Source: Sphingobacterium sp. SGR-19 (GTDB lineage: Bacteria; Bacteroidota; Bacteroidia; Sphingobacteriales; Sphingobacteriaceae). Taken from it: DNA of 64,000 bases. The notes beneath the pieces are model-generated. The model did not search any database and was not told the DNA's origin. It saw only the letters and a list, made by a program, of their open reading frames with translations. The DNA lies in assembly GCF_011043555.1 (NCBI RefSeq), contig NZ_JAAKGS010000009.1, positions 124,001 to 188,000 of the forward strand. The letters run 5' to 3'. The position numbers and the translations under genes are program-made. Positions 16,997-26,344 of this stretch are shown in pieces (positions within the stretch are counted from its first letter, which is position 1; each line of letters starts with the position of its first letter).

Positions 16997-19453
16997 ATGG
17001 CTGAATCCCCTAAAAAAGAAGAGATTGCTACGGATATATTAGAGGGGGAGACCCTGGATAACATCCATCACGTCAACAATCCCGTGCTTGACGTGCCCGC
17101 AGTAGAAAAAAAGTATTTGAACAAGATTCTTTCGTATGTCAAGCAAGGGAATGTATTTGTCTTTACAGATGGGAAAGCCAGTGTAGAAGTGAAAGTGTTT
17201 TCCGATGAAATCATTCGGGTGCGTTTAGCACCTAGAAGTTTATTTCTTGATGATTTCTCTTATGCTATTAAGCGAGATTTGGACTTGCATCCTACTTCTT
17301 TCTCCATTTTGGAAATAGATGACGCTTTTCTCATCAAAACCAGTGTCTTGGTTTGTCGAATACAAAAAGAAAATTTTCTTGTTTCGTTTGAGAGTTTGGA
17401 CGGCAAAGTTATGAATGCTGATCAGCAACCTATGCATTGGGAAGAGAATCCGGATTTCGGAGGTTACTATGTATATTGTACGAAACATGCGTCTGAAGAC
17501 GAGGCGTTCTTTGGTTTAGGCGATAAGTCCGCCAACCTAAATTTGCGTGGTCGAAGATATCAAAACTGGAATTCGGATACCTATGGTTTTGGGTTCAATC
17601 AAGATCCATTATATAAGACCATTCCGTTTTATATCGGTGTAACAGATGGAGATGCCTATGGTATTTTTTTCGACAATACGTTTAGAACGTATTTTGACTT
17701 TGCTGCCGAACAGAACGATCAAACAAGTTATTGGTCAGAGGGTGGAGAATTGCAATATTACTACATTCATGGGCCTCAAATGATGGACGTTGTAAAACGT
17801 TATCATGAACTGACCGGTACACATTATATGCCTCCTTTATGGGCAGTCGGGTACCATCAATGTCGGTGGAGCTATTATCCCGAAGTCAACGTCCGGGAAG
17901 TTGCCAGCCAGTTCCGTAAGCGCCAGATACCATGTGACGCCATTTATCTAGACATCGATTATATGGATGGTTATCGTTGTTTCACCTGGAATAAACGCTA
18001 TTTCCCCGATCCTCGAAAAATGATTTCAGACTTAGCAGCGGATGGTTTTAGAACCGTTGTGATGATCGATCCCGGGATTAAGGTGGACGAAGATTATTGG
18101 GTATTTAACGAAGGGAAAGAAAATAAATATTTCTGTCGCCGTGGAGACGATTACTTTATGGAAGGGTACGTATGGCCGGGACGTTGTCAATTTCCAGAAT
18201 TTACGAACCCTAAAGTACGGGAATGGTGGGGCACTTTATATAGAGGTTTAGTAGAAGACGGTGTTGCCGGTGTATGGAATGATATGAATGAGCCTGCGGT
18301 TTTCGGACGAGGAACATTTCCTGACGACGTGCGGCATTTCTATGAAGGGTTTCGTGGATCCCATCGGAAGGCGCATAATGTATATGGTATGCAGATGGTC
18401 AGGTCCACGTATGATGGATTGAAAAAACTCCAAAAAAATAAACGTCCCTTTACGATCACTCGTGCAGCCTACGCCGGAACACAACGCTATTCGTCTGTAT
18501 GGACAGGAGATAATATTGCCACTTGGGAACATTTAAAGATTGGTATACTTCAATTACAACGCTTATCCATTTCTGGTCTTTCATTCTGCGGTACGGATAT
18601 CGGTGGCTTTACCGGAGAGCCGGACGGCGAACTTTATACTCGTTGGATGCAATTCGGTGTATTCTCTCCGTTTATGCGCGTCCATTCTGCAGGGGATACA
18701 CGTGATCGAGAGCCTTGGAGCTTTGGTCCAGAATGGGAAGCTATCTGTAAAAAATTTATCGAACTTCGTTATAAATTACTGCCTTATATATATTCGGTAT
18801 TTTGGAGGCAACATAAGTATAGGGAACCGATTTTGCGTCCTATTTCACTACTGGAACAGCACAAACCGGAAAATCTGCAACGGGAAGAGGAATTTGCCTT
18901 TGGCCACAATATCCTTGTTTCGCCTGTGATCCACCCCGGCCAACAGTCAAAAATCGTGTACCTACCGGAAGGTAATTGGTATTATTACTTTGATAATACG
19001 CTGCTTGAAGGCGGACAAGAACATGATGTGGAAACGCCATTGGACGAAATGCCCATCTTTATTCGTGGGGGAAGTGTTATTCCCGAATTTCCAGTGATGC
19101 AATACACCATGGAAAAAAATATAGATGCGCTAAAGCTAAATATTTATTGGGGACAAGGACGATATGAATCTCACGTCTATACAGACCATGGTGAAACTTT
19201 TGCTTATGAGCAAAGTGTGTACAACGAAAAATATTTTATTGTGGAAGGGGAACAAAACGGCTTAACTGTTGTTCAACACTTGGAAGGGCTGTATCATGAA
19301 CGTTTTGATAGTTATAAGATTTACTTTATTGGACTCCCCTTTGCTGTTAATCATATAGAAGTAGATGGAGACGTACTGAACATGTTAGTAGATGAAGAAG
19401 GCAAACATTATATCACGGTTGAAAAAGAATTTCGACGGTTAACCATTTCATAA
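16997..19453 (+). CDS. GH31 alpha-glucosidase of the glycogen cluster
   Basis: 818 residues. GH31 (beta/alpha)8 domain with the nucleophile Asp429 in WNDMNEPAVF and the likely acid/base Asp505 in WTGDN. The N-terminal beta-sandwich includes FFGLGDKSANLNLRG, and the C-terminal domains begin around the FAFGHNILVSPV segment. There is no signal peptide, so it is cytoplasmic. The family removes terminal alpha-glucose, most often from maltose-type or glycogen-derived oligosaccharides. It is 19 bases before glgB and transcribed with glgB-glgA-glgC, so a role in glycogen turnover is a fair inference. No glycogen phosphorylase or debranching enzyme is seen in the cluster. Confidence 0.94.
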   Translation: MAESPKKEEIATDILEGETLDNIHHVNNPVLDVPAVEKKYLNKILSYVKQGNVFVFTDGKASVEVKVFSDEIIRVRLAPRSLFLDDFSYAIKRDLDLHPTSFSILEIDDAFLIKTSVLVCRIQKENFLVSFESLDGKVMNADQQPMHWEENPDFGGYYVYCTKHASEDEAFFGLGDKSANLNLRGRRYQNWNSDTYGFGFNQDPLYKTIPFYIGVTDGDAYGIFFDNTFRTYFDFAAEQNDQTSYWSEGGELQYYYIHGPQMMDVVKRYHELTGTHYMPPLWAVGYHQCRWSYYPEVNVREVASQFRKRQIPCDAIYLDIDYMDGYRCFTWNKRYFPDPRKMISDLAADGFRTVVMIDPGIKVDEDYWVFNEGKENKYFCRRGDDYFMEGYVWPGRCQFPEFTNPKVREWWGTLYRGLVEDGVAGVWNDMNEPAVFGRGTFPDDVRHFYEGFRGSHRKAHNVYGMQMVRSTYDGLKKLQKNKRPFTITRAAYAGTQRYSSVWTGDNIATWEHLKIGILQLQRLSISGLSFCGTDIGGFTGEPDGELYTRWMQFGVFSPFMRVHSAGDTRDREPWSFGPEWEAICKKFIELRYKLLPYIYSVFWRQHKYREPILRPISLLEQHKPENLQREEEFAFGHNILVSPVIHPGQQSKIVYLPEGNWYYYFDNTLLEGGQEHDVETPLDEMPIFIRGGSVIPEFPVMQYTMEKNIDALKLNIYWGQGRYESHVYTDHGETFAYEQSVYNEKYFIVEGEQNGLTVVQHLEGLYHERFDSYKIYFIGLPFAVNHIEVDGDVLNMLVDEEGKHYITVEKEFRRLTIS

Positions 19454-19472
19454 ATTATAAACAACTTAGATT

Positions 19473-21377
19473 ATGGGGCAGGCAATAGAGGTCTATTCGT
19501 TATTGACGGATTTCGATATTAATTTATTTCGTGCCGGTAGGCATTTTAAGCTGTACGAAAAATTAGGTTCGCATACCGTAACACACAAGGGAAAAGAAGG
19601 CGTACACTTTGCAGTCTGGGCTCCAAATGCGGCATCAGTTTCCGTAACAGGTAATTTCAACGGATGGAATCCCCATAGTCATCAATTGCATGTCCGTTGG
19701 GACAGCAGTGGTATCTGGGAAGGCTTCATTGAAGGACTGGAGCTAGGGGAGGTATACAAGTATCATATTCATTCGAATAGCGGAGAACGTCTTGAAAAGG
19801 CAGATCCATTCGCATTGGTGAACGAACAACCGCCTCACACCGCTTCTGTTGTAGGAACAACGTGGTACCAATGGAATGACCAGTCATGGATGAGACAAAG
19901 ACAAGCGTATAATGCACTTGACAAACCATTTGCCGTATACGAAATGCATATTGGTTCTTGGTCACGCGATCCGTCTGACCCGGAACGTTTTCTGAGTTAT
20001 CGCGAAATTGCTGATAGATTGGTGCCTTATCTTAAGGAGATGGGATTTACGCACGTTGAATTTATGCCCGTGATGGAACACCCATTTTACCCCTCTTGGG
20101 GATACCAAATTACAGGCTATTTTGCGGCATCCTCTCGTTATGGAAGTCCGCAGGATTTAATGCACCTCATCGAAAGCTTACATAAAAATAATATTGGTGT
20201 TATCCTAGATTGGGTGCCATCTCATTTCCCGGGAGATGCCCATGGCTTGTATAAGTTTGACGGTTCACACCTCTTCGAACATGAGGATCCACGCAAGGGA
20301 TTCCATCCCGATTGGAAGTCGTATATCTTTAATTATGGAAGAAATGAAGTTCGTTCTTTCTTAATTTCGAATGCTTTTTTCTGGTTGGATAGATATCATA
20401 TAGATGGCTTGCGGGTAGATGCGGTGGCCTCTATGCTCTATCTTGATTACTCCCGCAATGAGGGGGAATGGATACCGAACGAACATGGTGGACGCGAAAA
20501 CCTAGAAGCTGTACATTTCTTAAAGGAATTTAACGAAGCCGTGTATGCTCATTTTCCCAATGTACAGACGATTGCAGAGGAGTCCACTTCATGGCCGAGT
20601 GTGAGCAGACCAATATTTGCGAATGGTCTGGGCTTCGGTATGAAATGGATGATGGGTTGGATGCACGATACGTTGAGCTATTTCAAGGAAGACCCCATTA
20701 ATCGTCGGTATCATCATGATAAGATAACCTTTGGGACGGTATACGGTTTCCACGAGAACTTTATGCTGCCTTTATCACATGATGAAGTGGTGCACGGAAA
20801 GCAGTCTCTTATTTATAAGATGCCGGGTGATGAATGGCAGAAGTTTGCCAACTTGCGTGCGCTATATCTTTATATGTATACGTTTGTGGGAACGAAGCTC
20901 TTGTTTATGGGAGGGGAGTTTGGTCAAACCTCCGAATGGAATGTTAATCAATCTCTTGATTGGCATCTCACGCAGTTTGAACCACATCGCGGCATACAGC
21001 AATTTGTGAAGGACCTTAATATGTTGTATCGGGGGCAGCCTGCTCTGTATGAGCGAGCGTTTAGCCCCGAAGGCTTTCAATGGATAGAACTTGGCGATAA
21101 TGAAAATAGTGTATTTGCCTATCTACGTCGCGGAAGTACCTTATCTGATGATGTGTTGGTTGTTCTGAATATGACACCAGTCGTGCGAGACTACCGCGTA
21201 GGCGTTCCTACAGCAGGTGTTTGGGAAGTAATTCTCAATTCGGATGATGTATCGTATTATGGAAGCGGAGTCCATCAGCATGCTGCTCCTTCCGAAGAAG
21301 TGGAATGGATGGGTTACAGGCAATCGATAAAGCTTAAATTACCGCCTTTAGGCGGACTAATCCTTAAACAAGTTTAA
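19473..21377 (+). CDS. glgB: 1,4-alpha-glucan branching enzyme
   Basis: 634 residues, typical for a GH13_9 branching enzyme with one N-terminal CBM48 domain (about residues 43-105, HFAVWAPNAASVSVTGNFNG). Catalytic marks: VILDWVPSHFP, the nucleophile Asp316 in GLRVDAVASM, the acid Glu369 in AEEST, and the transition-state Asp in LSHDEVVHGK. It makes alpha-1,6 branches in glycogen in the cytoplasm. It starts 19 bases after the GH31 gene, and glgA begins 1 base after its stop codon, so translation of the two is probably coupled. Confidence 0.97.
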   Translation: MGQAIEVYSLLTDFDINLFRAGRHFKLYEKLGSHTVTHKGKEGVHFAVWAPNAASVSVTGNFNGWNPHSHQLHVRWDSSGIWEGFIEGLELGEVYKYHIHSNSGERLEKADPFALVNEQPPHTASVVGTTWYQWNDQSWMRQRQAYNALDKPFAVYEMHIGSWSRDPSDPERFLSYREIADRLVPYLKEMGFTHVEFMPVMEHPFYPSWGYQITGYFAASSRYGSPQDLMHLIESLHKNNIGVILDWVPSHFPGDAHGLYKFDGSHLFEHEDPRKGFHPDWKSYIFNYGRNEVRSFLISNAFFWLDRYHIDGLRVDAVASMLYLDYSRNEGEWIPNEHGGRENLEAVHFLKEFNEAVYAHFPNVQTIAEESTSWPSVSRPIFANGLGFGMKWMMGWMHDTLSYFKEDPINRRYHHDKITFGTVYGFHENFMLPLSHDEVVHGKQSLIYKMPGDEWQKFANLRALYLYMYTFVGTKLLFMGGEFGQTSEWNVNQSLDWHLTQFEPHRGIQQFVKDLNMLYRGQPALYERAFSPEGFQWIELGDNENSVFAYLRRGSTLSDDVLVVLNMTPVVRDYRVGVPTAGVWEVILNSDDVSYYGSGVHQHAAPSEEVEWMGYRQSIKLKLPPLGGLILKQV

Positions 21378-21378
21378 T

Positions 21379-22791
21379 ATGCACGTAATACATTTAAGTG
21401 TGGAATGTTTTCCGTTGGCGAAAGTAGGCGGATTGGCTGATGTAGTAGGTGCATTGCCAAGATATCAGCGTAAACTCGGTATCGATGCATGGGTGATATG
21501 TCCATACTACGATAGGCCTTTTACACGTGACAACGACTTTTCATCAATTGCGAAAGGCTCTTTTTTTCAGGGATCGGAAGAACTACACTATGAGGTGTTG
21601 AAGGAAACCGAGGATAGTCTAGGCTTCCCCCTTTACCTAATTCGCATACCCGGTAAATTGGATAGACAGGAAGTATATTGTTATCCGGACGAAGCAGAAC
21701 AATGGATAGCTTTTCAACATGCATGTTTAGATTGGCTTAAAAACAGTGAGATTAAACCCGATGTTATCAACTGCCACGATCATCATGTAGGGTTAATCCC
21801 ATTCTTGATGAAGCATGCTGATGACTTTAAAGAATTTGAAAAGGTGAAAACTGTATTTACCGTGCATAACGGTCAATATCAAGGCTGGATGAATTGGAAT
21901 AAGGGAATTCTGTTGCCCGCATTTGATACGTGGAAATGGGGGTTATTAGATTGGGACGGACTCATCAATCCACTAGCGGCAGCTGTCAAGTGTTGTGATG
22001 CTTTTACGACCGTTAGTGAGGGGTATCTTCAAGAGCTTTACGGACAGGCAAATGGATTGGAAAGCTTATTCTTTTCGGAAGCAGCAAAAGGTTATGGTAT
22101 TGTCAACGGCATCGATGATGCATATTGGAATCCGGTAGAGGATAAACTGATACCCGTTAACTATGATATTGAGTCCAGCAAAAAAGGTAAAGCGAAAAAT
22201 AAGAAAGCGTTTTGTGAAAAATATGGTCTGGATGAAACGTTGCCCCTTTTAACGTATATCGGACGTTTTGCTGCCGAGAAAGGAGCAGATTTATTACCAG
22301 AAATTGTTGTAAATATTTTTTCGCATAATGAAAATAAAATAAGTATATTTATACTAGGCTCAGGCGATACCAAGATTCAAGCTAGTTTACAGGCTTTATT
22401 AGCGGCATATCCGGGTCGTTTAGAGACGTTCTTCGGTTATAACGAAACATTAGCACATGAAGTGTATGCAGCAGCAGACATGATTTTGATGCCATCCCGA
22501 GTGGAACCTTGTGGATTAAACCAGTTGTATGCAATGAAATACGGCACTATTCCGATAGTTCGCGGGATAGGAGGGTTAAAAGATACCGTGCGGGATGTAA
22601 ATGAGAAGAATGGTTACGGTTTTGTCTTCCCAGATGCTACTTCCGAAGACGCTGTTTCAACAATCGGACGCGCCTTAGATTATATCGGACAGCGAGGGAA
22701 AATGCAACGGATTCGAAGAAAGGAAATGGAGTTGGATTTTTCTTGGGATAAATCTGCTCAACAGTATATCAATTTGTATAACCGGTTATAA
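21379..22791 (+). CDS. glgA: glycogen synthase (ADP-glucose, GT5)
   Basis: 470 residues, the usual GlgA size. The ADP-glucose binding motif KVGGL is at residues 15-19 (AKVGGLADVVGALPR), the two GT-B Rossmann domains are intact, NCHDHHVGLIP sits in the first domain, and the PSRVEPCGLNQLYAMKYG stretch near the C-terminus carries the retaining GT catalytic Glu. It extends alpha-1,4 chains from ADP-glucose, the product of GlgC encoded next. The start is 1 base after glgB. Confidence 0.96.
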   Translation: MHVIHLSVECFPLAKVGGLADVVGALPRYQRKLGIDAWVICPYYDRPFTRDNDFSSIAKGSFFQGSEELHYEVLKETEDSLGFPLYLIRIPGKLDRQEVYCYPDEAEQWIAFQHACLDWLKNSEIKPDVINCHDHHVGLIPFLMKHADDFKEFEKVKTVFTVHNGQYQGWMNWNKGILLPAFDTWKWGLLDWDGLINPLAAAVKCCDAFTTVSEGYLQELYGQANGLESLFFSEAAKGYGIVNGIDDAYWNPVEDKLIPVNYDIESSKKGKAKNKKAFCEKYGLDETLPLLTYIGRFAAEKGADLLPEIVVNIFSHNENKISIFILGSGDTKIQASLQALLAAYPGRLETFFGYNETLAHEVYAAADMILMPSRVEPCGLNQLYAMKYGTIPIVRGIGGLKDTVRDVNEKNGYGFVFPDATSEDAVSTIGRALDYIGQRGKMQRIRRKEMELDFSWDKSAQQYINLYNRL

Positions 22792-22801
22792 ATTTAATGG
22801 T

Positions 22802-24073
22802 ATGGCACACAAAGTAGTATCGATTGTATTGGGAGGGGGCCGTGGAACACGCCTTTTCCCATTGACAGAACAGCGCTCTAAGCCAGCAGTTCCTATTGCA
22901 GGGAAGTATCGATTGGTCGATATTCCCATTTCTAATTGTCTGAATTCCGGATATAACAAAATTTTCGTTTTGACGCAGTTTAATTCCGCGTCGCTAAATC
23001 AACACATCAAGAATTCCTACAATTTCAGTATTTTTAGCAAAGGCTTTGTGGACATACTCGCTGCCGAACAGACATTGGAAGGAGACCGATGGTTTGAGGG
23101 TACGGCAGATGCCGTTCGACGTACGCAGAAGAATTTGGTCAATGTCGACTACGACTATGTACTGATTTTATCAGGCGACCAATTGTATCAGATGGACTAT
23201 TCGTCGTTGATTGATTTTCACGTGGATAACGGTGGCGATGTCACAATAGCTACTATTCCAGTCAATGGTAAAGATGCAACGGGCTTTGGTATTTTGAAGG
23301 CAAATGAAGTCAATGAGATTACCTCGTTTACGGAAAAGCCAGACAACGAAGAAGTACTGAATTGGGCGTCAGAAGTGTCAGAAGATATGCAACGGCAAGG
23401 ACGACTTTATTTAGCATCGATGGGCATTTACGTATTCTCAAAAGGTGTATTACGAAAAATGCTCGTAGAGAATCCAGGGATGGATTTCGGGAAAGAACTT
23501 ATTCCAGATGCCATTGAGGCCCAAAAAGTATTAAGTTACCAGTTCGATGGGTATTGGACGGACATCGGAACCATCCGTTCCTTTTTTGATGCCAATATTG
23601 GATTGACGGATGATGTACCGGATTTTAACCTCTTTAACGAAACAGTCTTTACGCGGGCACGTATGTTACCACCCTCTAAGATTTCAGGTACAACACTGAA
23701 CAATACCATTGTGGCTGACGGTTGCATCTTGAATGGTGACAAATTAGAACGATCTGTTATTGGGGTACGTTCGCGTATAGGAAAAGGAACGGTCATCAAA
23801 TCCACCTATATGATGGGCGGAGATCATTATGAACATCTCGAAGAAGTCATCGCGCTAGGCAATACACAACAACCACCTCCGATAGGTGTGGGCGAGCGAT
23901 GCTATATAGAAAATGCCATCCTCGATAAAAATTGCCGAATCGGAAATGATGTCCGTATAAAGGGTGGATTACATTTACCTGATGCTGATTTCTCGACGCA
24001 TACAATACGTGATGGTATCGTGGTCATCAAGCGTGATGCGGTTATTCCCAATGGGGCAACAATTGGTTGTTAA
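22802..24073 (+). CDS. glgC: glucose-1-phosphate adenylyltransferase
   Basis: 423 residues, standard length. The nucleotidyltransferase N-terminus has GGGRGTRLFPLTEQRSKPAV and KYRLVDIPISNCLNSG. The middle has LILSGDQLYQMDY, the Glc-1-P binding region FTEKP, and GYWTDIGTIRSFFDAN. The C-terminal left-handed beta-helix ends RDAVIPNGATIGC. It makes ADP-glucose from ATP and glucose-1-phosphate, the committed step of glycogen synthesis. It is last in the cluster, 10 bases after glgA, and is followed by an intrinsic terminator. Confidence 0.97.
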   Translation: MAHKVVSIVLGGGRGTRLFPLTEQRSKPAVPIAGKYRLVDIPISNCLNSGYNKIFVLTQFNSASLNQHIKNSYNFSIFSKGFVDILAAEQTLEGDRWFEGTADAVRRTQKNLVNVDYDYVLILSGDQLYQMDYSSLIDFHVDNGGDVTIATIPVNGKDATGFGILKANEVNEITSFTEKPDNEEVLNWASEVSEDMQRQGRLYLASMGIYVFSKGVLRKMLVENPGMDFGKELIPDAIEAQKVLSYQFDGYWTDIGTIRSFFDANIGLTDDVPDFNLFNETVFTRARMLPPSKISGTTLNNTIVADGCILNGDKLERSVIGVRSRIGKGTVIKSTYMMGGDHYEHLEEVIALGNTQQPPPIGVGERCYIENAILDKNCRIGNDVRIKGGLHLPDADFSTHTIRDGIVVIKRDAVIPNGATIGC

Positions 24074-24101
24074 ATCCTTACAATCCAATAAATAACTTGA
24101 G

Positions 24102-24134
24102 AAGGCTTTCCAAAATTTTTGGAAAGCTTTTTTA
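24102..24134 (+). terminator. terminator of the glycogen cluster
   Basis: Stem GCTTTCCAAAA (24105-24115) with TTTTGGAAAGC (24117-24127), then six T residues. Confidence 0.88.
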
Positions 24135-24255
24135 GATAGATGTAGCAGTATTCTATATTTATTCCGTCCTTTGTCGAAAATAGCATTCATTCACTCGTGA
24201 CACACGCAATTTATGCTATTCAGAAAAAATCAACAATATAGAAAAGAAAAGGTAA

Positions 24256-25536
24256 GTGGATAGAAATAAGATTATCAAGCAACATTACTGGAAACTTACA
24301 GTAGTTTCGCTAGGAATAGCTTTGGTTTGTTGTTTATTGGCCTATACATTAAAACACGCCACCGAGTGGGTAGAAATTCGAATGCTAGAGTGGATTTCCG
24401 ATACAAATACGTGGTTTTTTCTGTTATTTCCAAGTATAGGCATTACGGCTATCTATTTTCTACGTAAATGGTTGTTCCACAACCGAAAGAATAAGGGGCT
24501 CACGGAAATTTTCAAAACGTTAGACGACAGAAAAGATCATCTCCCGTTATTTAAGATTCCGTCCCATTATGTCAATGGCTTTTTGACGGTTGTCTTTGGT
24601 GGTTCGACGGGGATAGAAGTATCCACTGTAGTTGCTACTGCATCTATTGGTAATGCTGTTTATGAAAAAAGAGGCGTCGCCAAGATGTACAAACGGGAAT
24701 TGATTTGTGCTGGGGTAACTGCAGGTGTGGCGGTATTGTTCGGGAGTCCGTTTGCCGGTTGGCTTTTTGCTATGGAAGTAGTGGCTAGAAAATTCAATAA
24801 GACACTTTTTTTGGCATGCACCGCAGCCGCAATCACTTCCGGGGTATTTGTTCATTTTTTTGATAATCACCCGTTTTTCACCTATACAATTCAGGATTGG
24901 TATACGAGTGCATTACCTTTTTTTATCCTTTTAAGTGTGCTATGCGGATTCCTATCTATCTATTTCACCTTGTTGGTTACACGTGTTAAAATGTTTTTCT
25001 CACAGATCAATAATAACTTTATACGTGTCAATCTCGGCGCACTAATTGTCGGAGGACTAATTTTTTGCTTTCCGCTATTGTATGGCGATAGCTACCACGG
25101 TCTGAAAGGGGTGGTCGATACCGCAATGACGGGAGGACGGCTGTCTTTGGGAATTCTTTTTTTACTTGTCCTTCTGAAGCCTCTGGTAGCTTCCCTGACC
25201 CTCGGAGCAGGTGGAGATGGAGGAGTTTTTGCGCCGAGTATCGTCGCAGGTGCCTTATTAGGGCTAGGTTTTGCCATATGTTGCAATACGTTCTTTAGCA
25301 CTAACCTTATTCTCATCAACTTCATTCTGGCGGGAGCAGCGGCAACGTTGTCGGCTTCGATCTATGCCCCATTTACTGCTCTCTTCCTAGTCTGCGGATT
25401 AGCTGCCAATGGGTTTGAATTGTTTTTACCTATTTTGATCGTATGTTTTGTTGCGAAATATGCGGCACAAAAGATATTGCCCTATAATGCCTATACGTAC
25501 GATAGTTTTTTGGCCAAAGGGAAGGTGGTAGAATGA
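24256..25536 (+). CDS. ClC-family chloride channel/transporter
   Basis: 426 residues starting with GTG at 24256; the first in-frame ATG lies some 40 codons inside the protein, after the first membrane helix, so the GTG (preceded by a purine-rich GAAAAGAAAAGG) is preferred. It has many hydrophobic helices. ClC filter regions are recognisable: GGSTGIEVS in place of the usual GREGP loop, and GAGGDGGVFAPS for the GxFxP motif. The position of the proton-pathway gating Glu is GIEVS, so Glu is kept. There are no CBS domains at the C-terminus. It exchanges or conducts chloride or similar anions across the inner membrane. Confidence 0.9.
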   Translation: MDRNKIIKQHYWKLTVVSLGIALVCCLLAYTLKHATEWVEIRMLEWISDTNTWFFLLFPSIGITAIYFLRKWLFHNRKNKGLTEIFKTLDDRKDHLPLFKIPSHYVNGFLTVVFGGSTGIEVSTVVATASIGNAVYEKRGVAKMYKRELICAGVTAGVAVLFGSPFAGWLFAMEVVARKFNKTLFLACTAAAITSGVFVHFFDNHPFFTYTIQDWYTSALPFFILLSVLCGFLSIYFTLLVTRVKMFFSQINNNFIRVNLGALIVGGLIFCFPLLYGDSYHGLKGVVDTAMTGGRLSLGILFLLVLLKPLVASLTLGAGGDGGVFAPSIVAGALLGLGFAICCNTFFSTNLILINFILAGAAATLSASIYAPFTALFLVCGLAANGFELFLPILIVCFVAKYAAQKILPYNAYTYDSFLAKGKVVE

Positions 25537-25639
25537 ATTGTTTGTTTTTTATCATTCCAGACTTATATTTTATACTAAAATAAGATTCCCTTAACATCCT
25601 GTTCATATAAAAATATTTCTTTCGTATCGAAAAAAGATA

Positions 25640-25647
25640 TATTTTTG
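25640..25647 (+). promoter_or_regulatory. TAnnTTTG -7 element before the ECF sigma gene
   Basis: TATTTTTG, 40 bases before the sigma-factor ATG, with TTTC about 20 bases upstream as an imperfect -33 element. Confidence 0.4.
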
Positions 25648-25687
25648 GTCACAGATACACCGACCATTTTTAAACAAGTATGTTATA

Positions 25688-26272
25688 ATGTACGAATCCT
25701 TTGAAGATAAACTTTTGTTGTCTTTCGTTCAAAAAGGTAAAACGGAAGCCTTCCGGGAGCTTTATGAACGCTATTGGGAAAATCTGTACGCACAGGCCAA
25801 GGCTATGACTTCTTGTGATGATACGGCAAAGGATATTGTACAAGAAATATTTGTGGAGCTTTGGGATAAAAGAGAAGATTTAAATATCCAACTGTCTTTG
25901 AAGGCGTATTTATACAAAGCCACTCGCAATAAAGTGCTGAACACCTATGTTCACCATAAGGTTCACGAGAAGTATATATTTTCCCTTGTTCAGTATTTTG
26001 AAGCGGGAGAAAACCAAACCGATTATCTATTGCGGGAAAATTTGGTGCGGGAACGGATTACCGAAGAGATAGCCGCCCTACCAAGTAAGATGCGCCAAAT
26101 TTTTGAAATGAGCCGCAATGAACACAAAACCTATAAAGAAATTGCCGAAGAGCTCAATATCTCAGACAAAACGGTGAAGAAACAGGTCAGCAATGCGTTG
26201 AAGATACTCAAGTCTAAGTTGGAGATTGTCTTCTATTATGTTGTTTTCGTTGCATTAACTTTTCTCTTTTAA
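25688..26272 (+). CDS. ECF RNA polymerase sigma factor (FecI-like)
   Basis: 194 residues. Sigma region 2 covers about 10-85 (LYERYWENLYAQA, DDTAKDIVQEIFVELWDKR) and region 4 about 120-180 (ALPSKMRQIFEMSRNEHKTY, then EIAEELNISDKTVKKQVSNA). It ends in a hydrophobic tail, common in Bacteroidota sigma factors of this type. The next gene encodes a FecR-type anti-sigma factor and the one after it a SusC protein with an STN domain. This is the known three-part signalling route in which the loaded receptor releases the sigma factor to transcribe its own uptake genes. Confidence 0.93.
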   Translation: MYESFEDKLLLSFVQKGKTEAFRELYERYWENLYAQAKAMTSCDDTAKDIVQEIFVELWDKREDLNIQLSLKAYLYKATRNKVLNTYVHHKVHEKYIFSLVQYFEAGENQTDYLLRENLVRERITEEIAALPSKMRQIFEMSRNEHKTYKEIAEELNISDKTVKKQVSNALKILKSKLEIVFYYVVFVALTFLF

Positions 26273-26344
26273 ACTATTTTCATTTTTTTCTACTACCCGG
26301 ATGGGGGGAATCTTGTCTCTTAGTCGTAAAGGATATAAATCCGT

